From the NCBI GenBank assembly GCA_963698715.1, contig CAVORW010000004.1:372001-436000 (forward strand): DNA of 64,000 bases. The letters run 5' to 3'. The DNA comes from CAWHJB01 sp963698715 (GTDB taxonomy: Bacteria; Chloroflexota; Anaerolineae; Anaerolineales; UBA4823). Numbering within the stretch: the stretch's first letter is position 1; each line of letters begins with the position of its first letter. The position numbers were made by a program, and so were the translations under genes. Below are positions 1 through 8,514 of the stretch, in pieces. The notes below the pieces were generated by a model. That model saw only the letters and a program-made list of their open reading frames with translations. It was not told the origin of the DNA and ran no database searches.

Positions 1-1959
1 CGCCGGCAATCGCGTAAATTTTTCAAAGATACGCTCACGCTCGTGGTTCGGTATTCCCGGACCATCATCTTGAACCCAGACAATCACATGAGTTTGACTT
101 AATTCGGTGCCCAGCCGAATAATCCCTTTCGCAGGCGAGTACTTCACAGCGTTCTCGAGCAAATTGATTATCACCCGCCGGATCATGTCGCCATCCACCA
201 AAACTTCTGGCAGATTTTCGGCACTGATAGATATTTGCTGCTCCTTGGTCTGCGACATTGGGATCACAGCATCGACCGCATCGTTAATTAAAATCATCAC
301 AGATACGGCTTGTGGGTTGGCAAGCGGTTGTCCAGCCTCCAGACGATTGATATCAAGCAAGGAGTTCGTCAACCTTTGAATTCTTTCGGTTGAGCGCATG
401 GCTATATTTAACAGGGACCGGGATGTGTTATCTCCATTTTCTGGCAGTAATGTGTCTAACACATCCAGGCTGGACACAATATTTCCCAAGGGAGATCTCA
501 GGTCGTGATATATCATCGATAATAATTCTTCCCGCAGGTTATCCAGGTCTTTACGCTCGGTGATATCTCGGAAAATCCACTGCAAATGCGAGACGCCCTC
601 AATTTGGACTTTGCGGGCATAAACTTGAACCGGAATGTCCTGGCGGTCACGAACATGCAAGGCTGATTCGTAAGATAACGTCTTACCCGAAGCCAGTTCT
701 TCATAACTCACGCCAATCTTATCCTGATCGACCTTATGGATATCTCGAATCAGCATTTGCCTCAAATCTTCTTCTGGCCGTCCAATTGTCAACTTGGCCT
801 GCCGATTGGCCTCCAGTATGTGACCATCCCAGTCTGTTACCACGATCGGGTCGATGCTGTCTTCAAACAACTCTCTGTATCGTTGGTGTGCAGCCTGCAA
901 TCTTTCAAATAATTGGGCATGATGGATTGCAGTACCTGCCAGATTTCCGACTCCAGTTAACAGAAGCAGAGAGTCCTGATCAAACGCGCCACGGCGCGGA
1001 TTTATCGCCTCTAATATGCCAATCACTTCCCCACGGGAGATAATCGGCGAGCAGGCAATTGCTCGCGTAATAAAGCCAGTTTGTTTATCGATCTCGGGAT
1101 AGAACCGAGTGTCTTCATAAGCGTTGGGTACAATCACCGCTTGCCCTTGTTGAGCGACCCAGCCTGCTACCCCTCTACCCAACGGTAGCTGCAGCCCAAC
1201 CACATTCTGTTTGCCCGAACCGGTTGAGGCGCTGAAGTCCAGCACCCCATTCTGGTGGTCAATTAAAGCCAATGAGACTGCTTCTACCTGCAAAGCATGG
1301 CTTACCTGCTCCAAAATACGCTTAAAAACATCATCCAGGTTCAAGGAAGCTGTTATAACCGCTGTGCTTTCAGCGACTGCCGTCATGACACGGGCCTGGC
1401 GTTGACTCTCCTCGTATAACCGAGCGTTTAAAATAGCTATGCCCGCCAGATCGGCAATTGCCTGAATCAAGACGAAATGTTCATCTGTAAAATAACCGGG
1501 CTGGGAGTTGACCAGCGTAATAACACCAACAAGATGATCGCGAACCAGGATAGGCACACTTACTGCCGATTTGGGTCCCGTCTGATTGGGAGCGTCGTCC
1601 GGCCGTCTCACCCAGCGGTCATCTTTACTGGTATCTTCAATCAGGACTGCCTCTCGATTTTTAGCTACCCATCCAGCAAGTCCCCGATCTAGAGTTTCTT
1701 TCAATTGTTGGGTGGTATGTTGATGGTATGTCTCGCGAAAGATTAAAGCTGATTCAACCGGTACACCATGATCATCCAGAACAACCACACTTCCACTGAT
1801 AGCCCCCACATTTTTGACCGACAGAAAAACAACGCGCTGCAGAACAGTGTGTAGGTCTAGGGCAGCGGCGAACTCCCGGCTGATGTGGTACAACAATTCC
1901 AGCCGGGTCTGTGCCGATTCGGGAAACGGGTCCAATTTCTTTTTTGAGAGAAATTTCAT
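1..1959 (-). CDS. GAF-GAF-PAS sensor histidine kinase, C-terminus cut by the window edge
   Basis: The minus-strand frame is open from an ATG at 1959 to base 1 (653 codons) with no stop, so the 3' end lies outside the window. The order is two GAF domains (about residues 20-170 and 190-340), a PAS domain (about 345-465), a HisKA dimerisation helix and a HATPase_c domain. The phospho-acceptor lies in an H-box reading YHDLRSPLGN, with His at residue 485. The G1 box DDGPGIP begins near residue 631. There is no transmembrane segment, so this is a cytoplasmic sensor that probably autophosphorylates and passes phosphate to a response regulator outside the window. GGGAGG lies about 10 bases before the chosen ATG; an in-frame ATG at 1977 is the alternative start. 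The signal cannot be told from sequence. The family call is secure, the function unknown. Confidence 0.9.
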   Translation of the reverse strand, partial: MKFLSKKKLDPFPESAQTRLELLYHISREFAAALDLHTVLQRVVFLSVKNVGAISGSVVVLDDHGVPVESALIFRETYHQHTTQQLKETLDRGLAGWVAKNREAVLIEDTSKDDRWVRRPDDAPNQTGPKSAVSVPILVRDHLVGVITLVNSQPGYFTDEHFVLIQAIADLAGIAILNARLYEESQRQARVMTAVAESTAVITASLNLDDVFKRILEQVSHALQVEAVSLALIDHQNGVLDFSASTGSGKQNVVGLQLPLGRGVAGWVAQQGQAVIVPNAYEDTRFYPEIDKQTGFITRAIACSPIISRGEVIGILEAINPRRGAFDQDSLLLLTGVGNLAGTAIHHAQLFERLQAAHQRYRELFEDSIDPIVVTDWDGHILEANRQAKLTIGRPEEDLRQMLIRDIHKVDQDKIGVSYEELASGKTLSYESALHVRDRQDIPVQVYARKVQIEGVSHLQWIFRDITERKDLDNLREELLSMIYHDLRSPLGNIVSSLDVLDTLLPENGDNTSRSLLNIAMRSTERIQRLTNSLLDINRLEAGQPLANPQAVSVMILINDAVDAVIPMSQTKEQQISISAENLPEVLVDGDMIRRVIINLLENAVKYSPAKGIIRLGTELSQTHVIVWVQDDGPGIPNHERERIFEKFTRLPA

Positions 1960-2313
1960 CTGCACGCTGCCTCCCATTTCAGGGAGCAATTAAAGATGTC
2001 TGCAGTCATGGTACCAGCTGGATGCATTCTAAGGCAGGTTGTGTAAACAAACCGATTATCGAAAAATTAAAAATCAAACCCGGCTGTGTCTTGAACTATT
2101 CTGCCGGTGCTTAGAGTATAGCACATGTAACTTTCCCTACAAACGTTCATTCAAAGCGATCTTTAGGCAATTGTGTTATGCAGTCCTGGCATTATTATCC
2201 AGAGAGCAATACAACTGGTTCTACCTATTTCCTTGGTATGAATTTCCCTGATGTCCAAAACAGCCAAATCAATATTCCCGGCCGAGTCCCTGTGGTATGA
2301 GGAGCAGGACAGG
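1960..2313. other. Intergenic stretch between the kinase gene and holB
   Basis: These 354 bases hold no plausible gene. The only structure I can support is a minus-strand promoter candidate at 2115-2142 that would give the kinase gene a leader of about 150 bases. I see no convincing hairpin with a T run that would end holB. Confidence 0.5.
2115..2142 (-). promoter_or_regulatory. Candidate promoter of the histidine kinase gene
   Basis: On the minus strand TTGTAG (2142-2137) is followed after 16 bases by TATACT (2120-2115), preceded by TGC, which makes an extended -10. The -35 match is weak (3 of 6). Predicted transcription start is near 2108. Confidence 0.4.
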
Positions 2314-3300
2314 TTACAAAGCCGGAAGATCTAACATCAGCACTTCCACTGCCAGCCTGGGATTCACATTACGATCCACCATGTCTAAGGTTTTTTCAAT
2401 CGCAGTGATCGTCCGCCGGGCGGTTTCCAGGCCAAACTTAGCCGCAAGCCGATCAACTTCGCTCGTCCGATCCAGATTCATGACCGCAAGCTCAGTGCCT
2501 GCTGCTCGAAGCAGTACATCCCGCCAGAAACCAATCCATATCTGCAAACTTGCCCGCAGTAGAATCTTATCTTTCACAAGCGATTCAGCATATTCAAATC
2601 GCTTTACTCGGTTTGCGCTTAACAGATCCAAATGATCGTCCAGCCATGTTTGACGTTGCAACACTTGTTCCTGATTTTGGTAGAGCTGTACTGCGTAACC
2701 TGGTCGCCCCCCAGAAATATGAGCCAGAAGAACAGCCTGATCAGTCGCGATTCCCCAACGTTCTTGTAAACCTGCAGCCACTTGCTCCACTGGCAGGGGT
2801 CGTAAACGCAGGATTTCACAGCGTGAGACAACCGTGGGCAGCAATTCTTCTGGGCTGCTGGCGATGACCATTATGACCACTTTGGGTGGGGGTTCTTCCA
2901 GGGTTTTCAACAAAGCATTGGAAGCGCTGGGATGGGCTTCTTCAAACCGAAGGAGAAGGGCAACTCGATAGCGGCCCATGTAAGGTGCCAATGATAGGCC
3001 TCGCTGCAGTTCCCGAACCTGGTCGACTTTTAATGTGGCGCCTACGCTCTCAGATTCCACAACCGTCAAATCCGGATATTGCTGGCGTTCAATCTGCTGG
3101 CAAGATTGGCAGGCCAGACAAGGCTCGCCTGGGGCGGAAGGCTGCAAACAATTAATTGCTTGAGCAAGTCGCAAGGCAAGCGTCCGGCGGCCAACGCCCG
3201 GCGGACCTGTAAACAGATAGGCATGCCGCAGCCGCTGCTGGGCGACATGCGTACGAAGTAAATTGACCGCCCATTCGTGTCCAATAAGATTCCAATTCAT
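2314..3300 (-). CDS. holB: DNA polymerase III subunit delta'
   Basis: This 328-residue protein has the layout of a clamp-loader delta' subunit: an AAA+ core with a P-loop GPPGVGRRT near residue 32, a zinc-binding set of four cysteines around residues 50-67 (NC, PC, ACQSC) and the SRC motif (about residue 158) that supplies an arginine finger. A C-terminal helical domain follows. Delta' stabilises the clamp-loader pentamer that loads the beta clamp on DNA. The P-loop has Arg where the usual Lys sits, which fits a subunit that does not itself hydrolyse ATP. The gene is divergent from pcrA, and its own promoter places transcription start at or next to the ATG, so the mRNA is probably leaderless. 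Confidence 0.92.
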   Translation of the reverse strand: MNWNLIGHEWAVNLLRTHVAQQRLRHAYLFTGPPGVGRRTLALRLAQAINCLQPSAPGEPCLACQSCQQIERQQYPDLTVVESESVGATLKVDQVRELQRGLSLAPYMGRYRVALLLRFEEAHPSASNALLKTLEEPPPKVVIMVIASSPEELLPTVVSRCEILRLRPLPVEQVAAGLQERWGIATDQAVLLAHISGGRPGYAVQLYQNQEQVLQRQTWLDDHLDLLSANRVKRFEYAESLVKDKILLRASLQIWIGFWRDVLLRAAGTELAVMNLDRTSEVDRLAAKFGLETARRTITAIEKTLDMVDRNVNPRLAVEVLMLDLPAL

Positions 3301-3306
3301 AAGCTG

Positions 3307-3335
3307 ATTTTAGTCCAGACGACAAGTATTGACAA
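3307..3335 (-). promoter_or_regulatory. Strong holB promoter giving a leaderless transcript
   Basis: On the minus strand TTGTCA (3335-3330), a 17-base spacer and TAAAAT (3312-3307) form a near-consensus sigma-70-type promoter. The start point predicted about 7 bases past the -10 falls on or next to the holB ATG at 3300, so the transcript would have no ribosome-binding leader. Confidence 0.7.
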
Positions 3336-3425
3336 CTTAATATTTCCGGTCTAAGGAAATTCTCGATTGGGGGTCGAGCGGAACTGGATCGATTCGACAG
3401 CCAGGGATCAATATACATGGGTCGG

Positions 3426-3454
3426 TTGACACGTTAATTGGCAAACGGTAGAAT
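3426..3454 (+). promoter_or_regulatory. Strong pcrA promoter
   Basis: TTGACA (3426-3431), a 17-base spacer and TAGAAT (3449-3454) give an almost perfect housekeeping promoter. Transcription would begin near 3461, about 35 bases before the GTG start of pcrA. Confidence 0.75.
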
Positions 3455-3495
3455 GAACAGGCTATTTCGGACTCAACGGCATAATTGTCGGGAAT

Positions 3496-5712
3496 GTGAT
3501 TGCCGTTACTCAGGAGCATCCCGCCTTGGATTTTACCCACGGTCTCAATCTTCAACAGCAACAAGCTGTCCTAGCTGGCCTGGGGCCTGTTCTGGTTTTA
3601 GCCGGCCCGGGCTCGGGAAAAACCCGCGTCCTGACCCAGCGAATTGCAACTCTCATCGGCAGTATGGGTGTTCGGCCTTATCAGATTCTGGCAGTAACCT
3701 TCACGAATAAAGCCGCCCGCGAGATGGAACACCGGGTGATCGATCTGTTGGGCGACATGGCTCGTGGGGTTATGTTGGGAACCTTCCACTCGATCTGCGC
3801 CCGCATCTTGCGGCGCGAAGCGGAGCATCTGCCCTTTAGCGCCAATTTTGTTATCTACGATTCAGACGATCAGGTCAGCCTGGTCAAGAGAGCGATCGCC
3901 GAGCTCAATCTGGACGATAAAATTTATCGCCCGGCAAGCGTGCATGGGACGATTTCACGCGCCAAAAATGAACTGCTCCTGCCCGGCGCCTTCCCCACAA
4001 ATAATTACCGGGAAGAAATCACCCAACGAGTTTACGAACGCTACCAGGAGATGCTGCTGGCTAACAATGCCCTGGATTTTGACGATTTGTTGTTGTGGAC
4101 CGCTTATCTGTTGGAAGAAAATCAAGCCGTGCGGGATAGGTACGCCCGCCGCTACGAGCATGTCCTGGTAGATGAATTTCAGGATACCAACCTGGCCCAG
4201 TATAACTTGCTCAAACACCTGGCTTCTTTTTATCGTAATATCTTTGTTGTCGGCGATACCGATCAATCTATCTATCGCTGGCGGGGTGCGGATTATCGCA
4301 ATGTGCTGCGATTTGAAGAAGATTATCCTGATACTCAAAAAATTATGCTCGAGCAGAACTATCGCTCCACCCAATTTATACTGGATGCCGCGATGGCGAT
4401 TATCGATCGGAATCCATACCGTACCCCAAAACAGCTGTTCACAGACCGCGGCAAGGGCAATAAAATCACCGTATTTGAGGCATATGATGACCGGGCCGAA
4501 GCAGATTATGTCATTACTACTATAGCCACCCAAGTCGCTCGCAATCATGCCCAAGCCGGCGATTTTGCCATTATGTATCGCACCAATGCCCAATCTCGAT
4601 TGTTGGAAGAAGCTTTCTTACATGCAGGTCTTCCTTACAAGCTGGTTGGAGCCCAGCGCTTCTATGGCCGGCGAGAAATTAAAGATATCATCGCTTACTT
4701 GCGCCTGGTCCATAACCCCAATGATGATCTTAGTCTGGCCCGCGTCATCGGTGTTCCGCCACGCGGGATTGGCGAGAAGACCCTGCTAGCGCTGCGCACT
4801 TTCGCCCAACAGGTAAACAAGACCCCTGGAGAGGTTTTACTGGACCTGGGCAAAGCCGGACAATCAGTTTATCAAGACGCATTCAGCGGCCGCAGCGGAA
4901 CAGCCCTGGCTAAATATGGCGCACTGTTGTTTAAGTGGACCCGTTTAGCGGCCGACCGGCCCCCGCTCGATTTACTGGATCAAATTTTGGATGATATTGA
5001 GTACCATGCCTACATCGACGATGGCACAGATGAGGGCAATGATCGCTGGGAAAACGTGATGGAAATGCGCCGGTTAGCTGTGGAATATCAGGATAAAGGC
5101 CTATCTGATTTCTTAGAACAGATCGCCCTGGTTTCCGATCAGGACACGATCGATGTCGACGCAAAAGTTCCCACCTTGTTGACTTTACATGCTGCCAAAG
5201 GTCTGGAGTTTCCAGATGTCTTTATTGTAGGCCTGAATGACAGTGTCTTGCCGCACAGTCGTTCATTTGACGATCCGGAAGGAATGATGGAAGAAAGAAG
5301 GCTGTTGTACGTGGGCATTACCCGCGCCAAAGATCGCCTATATCTGGTTTACTCCCAAAACCGGAGTGCGTATGGTTACTCCGAATCGTCCGAGCCTTCG
5401 CGGTTTTTGAACGATCTCCCAGATGAAATGATCGACAACGCCCAACCTGCACGCAGCCGGCGCAGAATGTACCCAGGTTCGAACCGGATCGAGCGCTGGC
5501 AGACTATTCAGGATAATTCGAAGCAAGGCACAGCGCCAATTATTGAACAGAGATTTCGCCCAGGGATGCGTGTAAGCCATCCGGTTTGGAACGAGGGCAT
5601 GGTGCTGAACAGCCGGATCCAGGACGATGACGAAATCGTTGATATATTTTTTGAAGAAATGGGATTAAAGCGAGTTGCCGCTTCACTAGCAAAACTCGAC
5701 ATAATAAAATAA
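3496..5712 (+). CDS. pcrA: ATP-dependent DNA helicase, UvrD/PcrA family
   Basis: This 738-residue SF1A helicase unwinds DNA 3' to 5' in repair and at replication-transcription conflicts. The motifs are all present and in order: Q motif (LNLQQQQAV), Walker A (AGPGSGKT), Walker B VDEFQDTN, motif III GDTDQSIYRWRGA, motif IV EQNYRST, the late LHAAKGLEF motif and motif VI YVGITRAKDRLYL. The C-terminal tail ends in a short beta-rich domain (about residues 685-735) typical of PcrA. The start is GTG with GTCGGGA upstream; an ATG overlapping it runs into a stop at once. The gene stands alone, divergent from holB. Length and motifs fit an intact enzyme. PcrA versus UvrD naming is not decidable from sequence alone. 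Confidence 0.95.
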   Translation: MIAVTQEHPALDFTHGLNLQQQQAVLAGLGPVLVLAGPGSGKTRVLTQRIATLIGSMGVRPYQILAVTFTNKAAREMEHRVIDLLGDMARGVMLGTFHSICARILRREAEHLPFSANFVIYDSDDQVSLVKRAIAELNLDDKIYRPASVHGTISRAKNELLLPGAFPTNNYREEITQRVYERYQEMLLANNALDFDDLLLWTAYLLEENQAVRDRYARRYEHVLVDEFQDTNLAQYNLLKHLASFYRNIFVVGDTDQSIYRWRGADYRNVLRFEEDYPDTQKIMLEQNYRSTQFILDAAMAIIDRNPYRTPKQLFTDRGKGNKITVFEAYDDRAEADYVITTIATQVARNHAQAGDFAIMYRTNAQSRLLEEAFLHAGLPYKLVGAQRFYGRREIKDIIAYLRLVHNPNDDLSLARVIGVPPRGIGEKTLLALRTFAQQVNKTPGEVLLDLGKAGQSVYQDAFSGRSGTALAKYGALLFKWTRLAADRPPLDLLDQILDDIEYHAYIDDGTDEGNDRWENVMEMRRLAVEYQDKGLSDFLEQIALVSDQDTIDVDAKVPTLLTLHAAKGLEFPDVFIVGLNDSVLPHSRSFDDPEGMMEERRLLYVGITRAKDRLYLVYSQNRSAYGYSESSEPSRFLNDLPDEMIDNAQPARSRRRMYPGSNRIERWQTIQDNSKQGTAPIIEQRFRPGMRVSHPVWNEGMVLNSRIQDDDEIVDIFFEEMGLKRVAASLAKLDIIK

Positions 5713-5716
5713 CGTG

Positions 5717-5741
5717 AATATGGGATAATTATTCTCATATT
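5717..5741 (+). terminator. AT-rich hairpin just after pcrA
   Basis: A 9-base stem (AATATGGGA with TCTCATATT, one G-U pair) closes a 7-base loop right behind the pcrA stop. There is only a short T run after it, so it may be a weak terminator or an mRNA 3' end stabiliser. Confidence 0.35.
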
Positions 5742-5820
5742 TGGGTTGAGGCTGGACCAGTGGGAAAAGGGCAAAACCCAACACACACAACCCAGATTCA
5801 CAACAAACCATCGATTATGC

Positions 5821-5849
5821 TTCACGCGTACCCCACAACAGCGTATAAT
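5821..5849 (+). promoter_or_regulatory. Promoter of the tsaE-tsaB-rimI operon
   Basis: TTCACG (5821-5826), a 17-base spacer and a perfect TATAAT (5844-5849). The predicted start (about 5856) lies only about 4 bases before the tsaE ATG, so the message is leaderless or nearly so. Confidence 0.6.
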
Positions 5850-5859
5850 CTCGAGTAGA

Positions 5860-6357
5860 ATGCCTATCCTGGATCCACACTCGCTGGAATTTATAAGCCG
5901 CAGCCCCGAGCAAACTCGCCGGGCCGGTTTGCGTCTTGGCGCTTTACTTCAACCCGGCGACACAGTCCACTTGATTGGGGAGCTTGGATCCGGCAAGACA
6001 ACCCTGGTACAGGGCATAGCCAATGGCTGGGGCTCGTTAGATCCTGTTTCAAGCCCGACCTTTGTGCTGGTGAACGTTTATCGCCGTCCAAACGGGCAGC
6101 GTTTGTATCATCTGGATGCCTACCGGCTGAGCGGCGCTTTGGAAGCTGAAGACCTGGACCTGGAGGTTTTGATGACCTCCGGGCCACTGGTTGTCGAGTG
6201 GGCCGACAAAATCAAAGCCGCCTTGCCACCAGAATGCCTGAAAGTGCATATGAAATGGGTGGATGATAATCAGCGCGATATGATCATCGCTGCTCATGGC
6301 GCGCGCTACGAAACGCTCCTGCTCTCATTCCGGCGGCAGGTCTACGGAGTCTCGTGA
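5860..6357 (+). CDS. tsaE: tRNA threonylcarbamoyladenosine biosynthesis ATPase TsaE
   Basis: TsaE is the ATPase that works with TsaB and TsaD to put the threonylcarbamoyl group on A37 of ANN-decoding tRNAs. This 165-residue protein has the family P-loop (GELGSGKTTL, about residue 41), the SSPTFVLVN segment and the HLDAYRL motif, followed by VVEWADK. The reading frame is open back to 5746, but the ATG at 5860 matches the family N-terminus and lies just behind a TATAAT box. The tsaE stop and the tsaB ATG share one base (TGATG), so the two are translationally coupled. Confidence 0.92.
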   Translation: MPILDPHSLEFISRSPEQTRRAGLRLGALLQPGDTVHLIGELGSGKTTLVQGIANGWGSLDPVSSPTFVLVNVYRRPNGQRLYHLDAYRLSGALEAEDLDLEVLMTSGPLVVEWADKIKAALPPECLKVHMKWVDDNQRDMIIAAHGARYETLLLSFRRQVYGVS

Positions 6358-7025
6358 TGTTATTAGCAATAGACACGTCAACCCGCACGGTCGGCGTGGC
6401 GTTATTTGATGGCGATCAAATCTGGAACGAAACAACCTGGACCAGCCAGGATTACCACACGGTGGAGCTTGCCCCCGGTATTCGGGATATTCTCCAAAAA
6501 TCCGGAGTAGAAATTTCTGATGTTGAGGTAATTGCCGTTGCTTTAGGGCCCGGCTCTTTTACTGGCTTGAGAATTGGCCTGGCGCTGGCTAAAGGAATCG
6601 CGCTGGCCCGGCACATCCCGCTCATTGGAATCCCAACTTTGGATATTTTGGCTGCTGCAATTCCCTTAAATGGGGGCTTGCTGGCTGCGGTATTACGAGC
6701 AGGTCGCAGCCGCCTGGCAGTGGGATGGTATCAGGCTGCCAGGATGGGCTGGCGTTCGGCGGGGAATATTGAAGCACTTACCGTTCAGGAGCTGGCTGAA
6801 CATATCCAAGAACCCACCCTGGTATGCGGCGAATTAACAGTAGAAGAGAGACGTTTGTTGGGTCGAAATAGAAAAGCTGTGCGCTTACTCTCTCCTGCTC
6901 GTTCGCTCCGGCGACCAGGATACCTTGCAGATATCGGCTGGCGCCGCTGGCAGGCTGGAAAAATCGATGATCCAGCCACGTTAACCCCGATTTACCTGCA
7001 TCACAGCAACCCGATCCCCGGTTAG
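6357..7025 (+). CDS. tsaB: tRNA threonylcarbamoyladenosine biosynthesis protein TsaB
   Basis: TsaB is the ASKHA-fold scaffold partner of TsaD in t6A synthesis. This 222-residue protein starts LLAIDTSTR, the phosphate-1-like motif of the fold, and carries ALGPGSFTGLRIG, the family hallmark. The C-terminal half is variable, as usual. I chose the ATG at 6357 rather than the GTG at 6354 because GGAG ends 7 bases before it. It follows tsaE with a one-base overlap, and rimI comes 10 bases later, which is a common bacterial arrangement. Confidence 0.92.
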   Translation: MLLAIDTSTRTVGVALFDGDQIWNETTWTSQDYHTVELAPGIRDILQKSGVEISDVEVIAVALGPGSFTGLRIGLALAKGIALARHIPLIGIPTLDILAAAIPLNGGLLAAVLRAGRSRLAVGWYQAARMGWRSAGNIEALTVQELAEHIQEPTLVCGELTVEERRLLGRNRKAVRLLSPARSLRRPGYLADIGWRRWQAGKIDDPATLTPIYLHHSNPIPG

Positions 7026-7034
7026 TTCTTCCAT

Positions 7035-7559
7035 ATGACCAATCAGGTGGCTATCCGTCCGATGCAGATAAGCGACCTGGTGCAGGTGCGAGCAATTGAT
7101 CAGCTTTCTTTTAGCATGCCCTGGCCAGAAAGCGCTTATGAATATGAGCTGAAAGAAAATCCCTATTCGCTTTTATGGGTAGCAGAAATTTTTCCCCCCA
7201 ATAAAGCGCCTATTCTGGTAGGCAGTGCCGTTGTATGGCTCATTCTGGATGAGGCGCATATCGCCTCGATCGCTGTCCACCCACAGTATCGTTCCCAAGG
7301 GATTGCCCAACAGCTGCTGGTCGCGGTACTGCGCCAGGCAATCCAAAAAGGGTCTCAATTAGCCACATTGGAAGTGCGGTCTCGAAACCTGATTGCCCAA
7401 CGACTCTATCAGCGTTTTAAGTTCGAGGTCATCGGCAAACGAGTGCGCTATTACCGCGACAATAACGAGGATGCTCTGATCATGACTGCAGCCGGCTTAG
7501 GACCCCAATATCTGGAATGGTTAGATCAGGGATTGTGGAACGGAGATACGAACACTTAA
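7035..7559 (+). CDS. rimI: Ribosomal protein S18 alanine N-acetyltransferase RimI
   Basis: A 174-residue GNAT enzyme. The acetyl-CoA binding signature is visible as SIAVHPQYRSQGIAQQLL (about residues 74-92), followed by LEVRSRN and the LYQRFKFEVIGKR segment that is typical of RimI. It would acetylate the N-terminal Ala of S18 in the cytoplasm. Position directly behind tsaB supports the RimI name over a generic GNAT. There is no clear Shine-Dalgarno box, so expression probably relies on coupling to tsaB. Confidence 0.85.
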   Translation: MTNQVAIRPMQISDLVQVRAIDQLSFSMPWPESAYEYELKENPYSLLWVAEIFPPNKAPILVGSAVVWLILDEAHIASIAVHPQYRSQGIAQQLLVAVLRQAIQKGSQLATLEVRSRNLIAQRLYQRFKFEVIGKRVRYYRDNNEDALIMTAAGLGPQYLEWLDQGLWNGDTNT

Positions 7560-7690
7560 TACTTGTAGATCTACCCTGGGGTATAAAAATCCTCAGACGG
7601 GCATGCAAGTATTTTTACATCCCATCAAGTAATCGCTCTCAATAAGATCCATCGTAGGCACATTGAGCCTGCAGTTTGGAGGTAAACCAT

Positions 7691-8326
7691 ATGAATCCAG
7701 TGGAGGCATTAAACCAAATAGCTGAAGAAGTGTCTGTATGCACCAGGTGCGAATTGCATTACTCCCGAAAAATTGCTGTCCCGGGTGAAGGTCCTGCTAG
7801 CGCTGAAATTATGTTTATTGGTGAAGGTCCAGGTTTTCATGAAAACGAACAAGGGCGGCCATTTGTGGGCGCGGCCGGCAAGCTGCTTGATGAGTTGCTC
7901 AGTAAAATTGATATGCAGCGGGACCAGGTTTTTATTACCAATATTGTCAAGTGCCGCCCACCCGGAAACAGGGACCCCGAACTGCAAGAGATTGAAACTT
8001 GCGACCCGTATCTGGAAGGACAGATTCAAGCCATTAATCCAAAGGTTATCGTCACACTTGGCCGCTACTCAATGGCCCGCTTCTTGCCAAATGTCAAAAT
8101 CAGTGTTATTCACGGGCAGGCTATGAGAGTGCGAGGCCGCCTGATTGTGCCCATGTATCATCCTGCAGCCGGCCTGCACCAGCGATCACTCATGCCTGCC
8201 ATTGAGGAGGATTTCGCGCGGCTCCCTGAGTTGATCGATCAGGCGGCTGAGATTCCTGAATTTATAAAAGATGAAATAGATGACAATGGCAGCGATAACC
8301 AGGCAACCCAGCTATCCTTGTTTTAA
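7691..8326 (+). CDS. udg: Family 4 uracil-DNA glycosylase with [4Fe-4S] cluster
   Basis: This 211-residue enzyme removes uracil from DNA as the first step of base excision repair. The four cluster cysteines are C17, C20, C88 and C104. The active-site motif GEGPGFHENEQGRPFVG (residues 44-60) and the late HPAAGLHQR motif are both there. The ATG at 7691 has a perfect GGAGGT 7-8 bases upstream; the longer frame from 7676 would start with TTG inside that ribosome site. The last five residues are QLSLF (207-211), which matches the consensus beta-clamp-binding peptide, so the enzyme may be tethered to the replication clamp. It stands alone between rimI and the glycan locus. Confidence 0.92.
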   Translation: MNPVEALNQIAEEVSVCTRCELHYSRKIAVPGEGPASAEIMFIGEGPGFHENEQGRPFVGAAGKLLDELLSKIDMQRDQVFITNIVKCRPPGNRDPELQEIETCDPYLEGQIQAINPKVIVTLGRYSMARFLPNVKISVIHGQAMRVRGRLIVPMYHPAAGLHQRSLMPAIEEDFARLPELIDQAAEIPEFIKDEIDDNGSDNQATQLSLF

Positions 8327-8392
8327 TATGGTTGGGCAGGTTGCTGGGTTTTATTAAAAAGGCTGGTTGGGTGCGGGAAATGCCCTGACAGA

Positions 8393-8431
8393 CATTGGGA
8401 ATTCCTTAATGGATTACAGAAATTTCCAATG
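8393..8431 (+). other. Hairpin between udg and the glycan locus
   Basis: CATTGGGAATT (8393-8403) pairs with AATTTCCAATG (8421-8431) through 11 bases with one G-U pair and a 17-base loop. No T run follows. It could be a terminator remnant or an operator; its role is unknown. Confidence 0.3.
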
Positions 8432-8468
8432 AGCCAATTGCTTGCTTACACCCATGCAAGTAAGATTG

Positions 8469-8477
8469 TGCTACACT
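8469..8477 (+). promoter_or_regulatory. Extended -10 promoter candidate of the glycan locus
   Basis: TGCTACACT is an extended -10 element. No good -35 lies 17 bases upstream. Transcription would begin near 8484, 31 bases before the first glycan gene, which has AAGGACT as ribosome site. Confidence 0.4.
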
Positions 8478-8514
8478 TGCCAACAAAAAAAATAATAAAA
8501 GGACTCCAACAACA

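Noticed and set aside
3329..3357. Plus-strand promoter with TTGACA at 3329
   Set aside because: The -10 at a 17-base spacing is TAAGGA, a poor match; the promoter at 3426 explains pcrA better.
3955..4593. Long minus-strand open frame of 212 codons inside pcrA
   Set aside because: It is the shadow of pcrA on the other strand; it has no ribosome site and no family pattern, while pcrA is complete.
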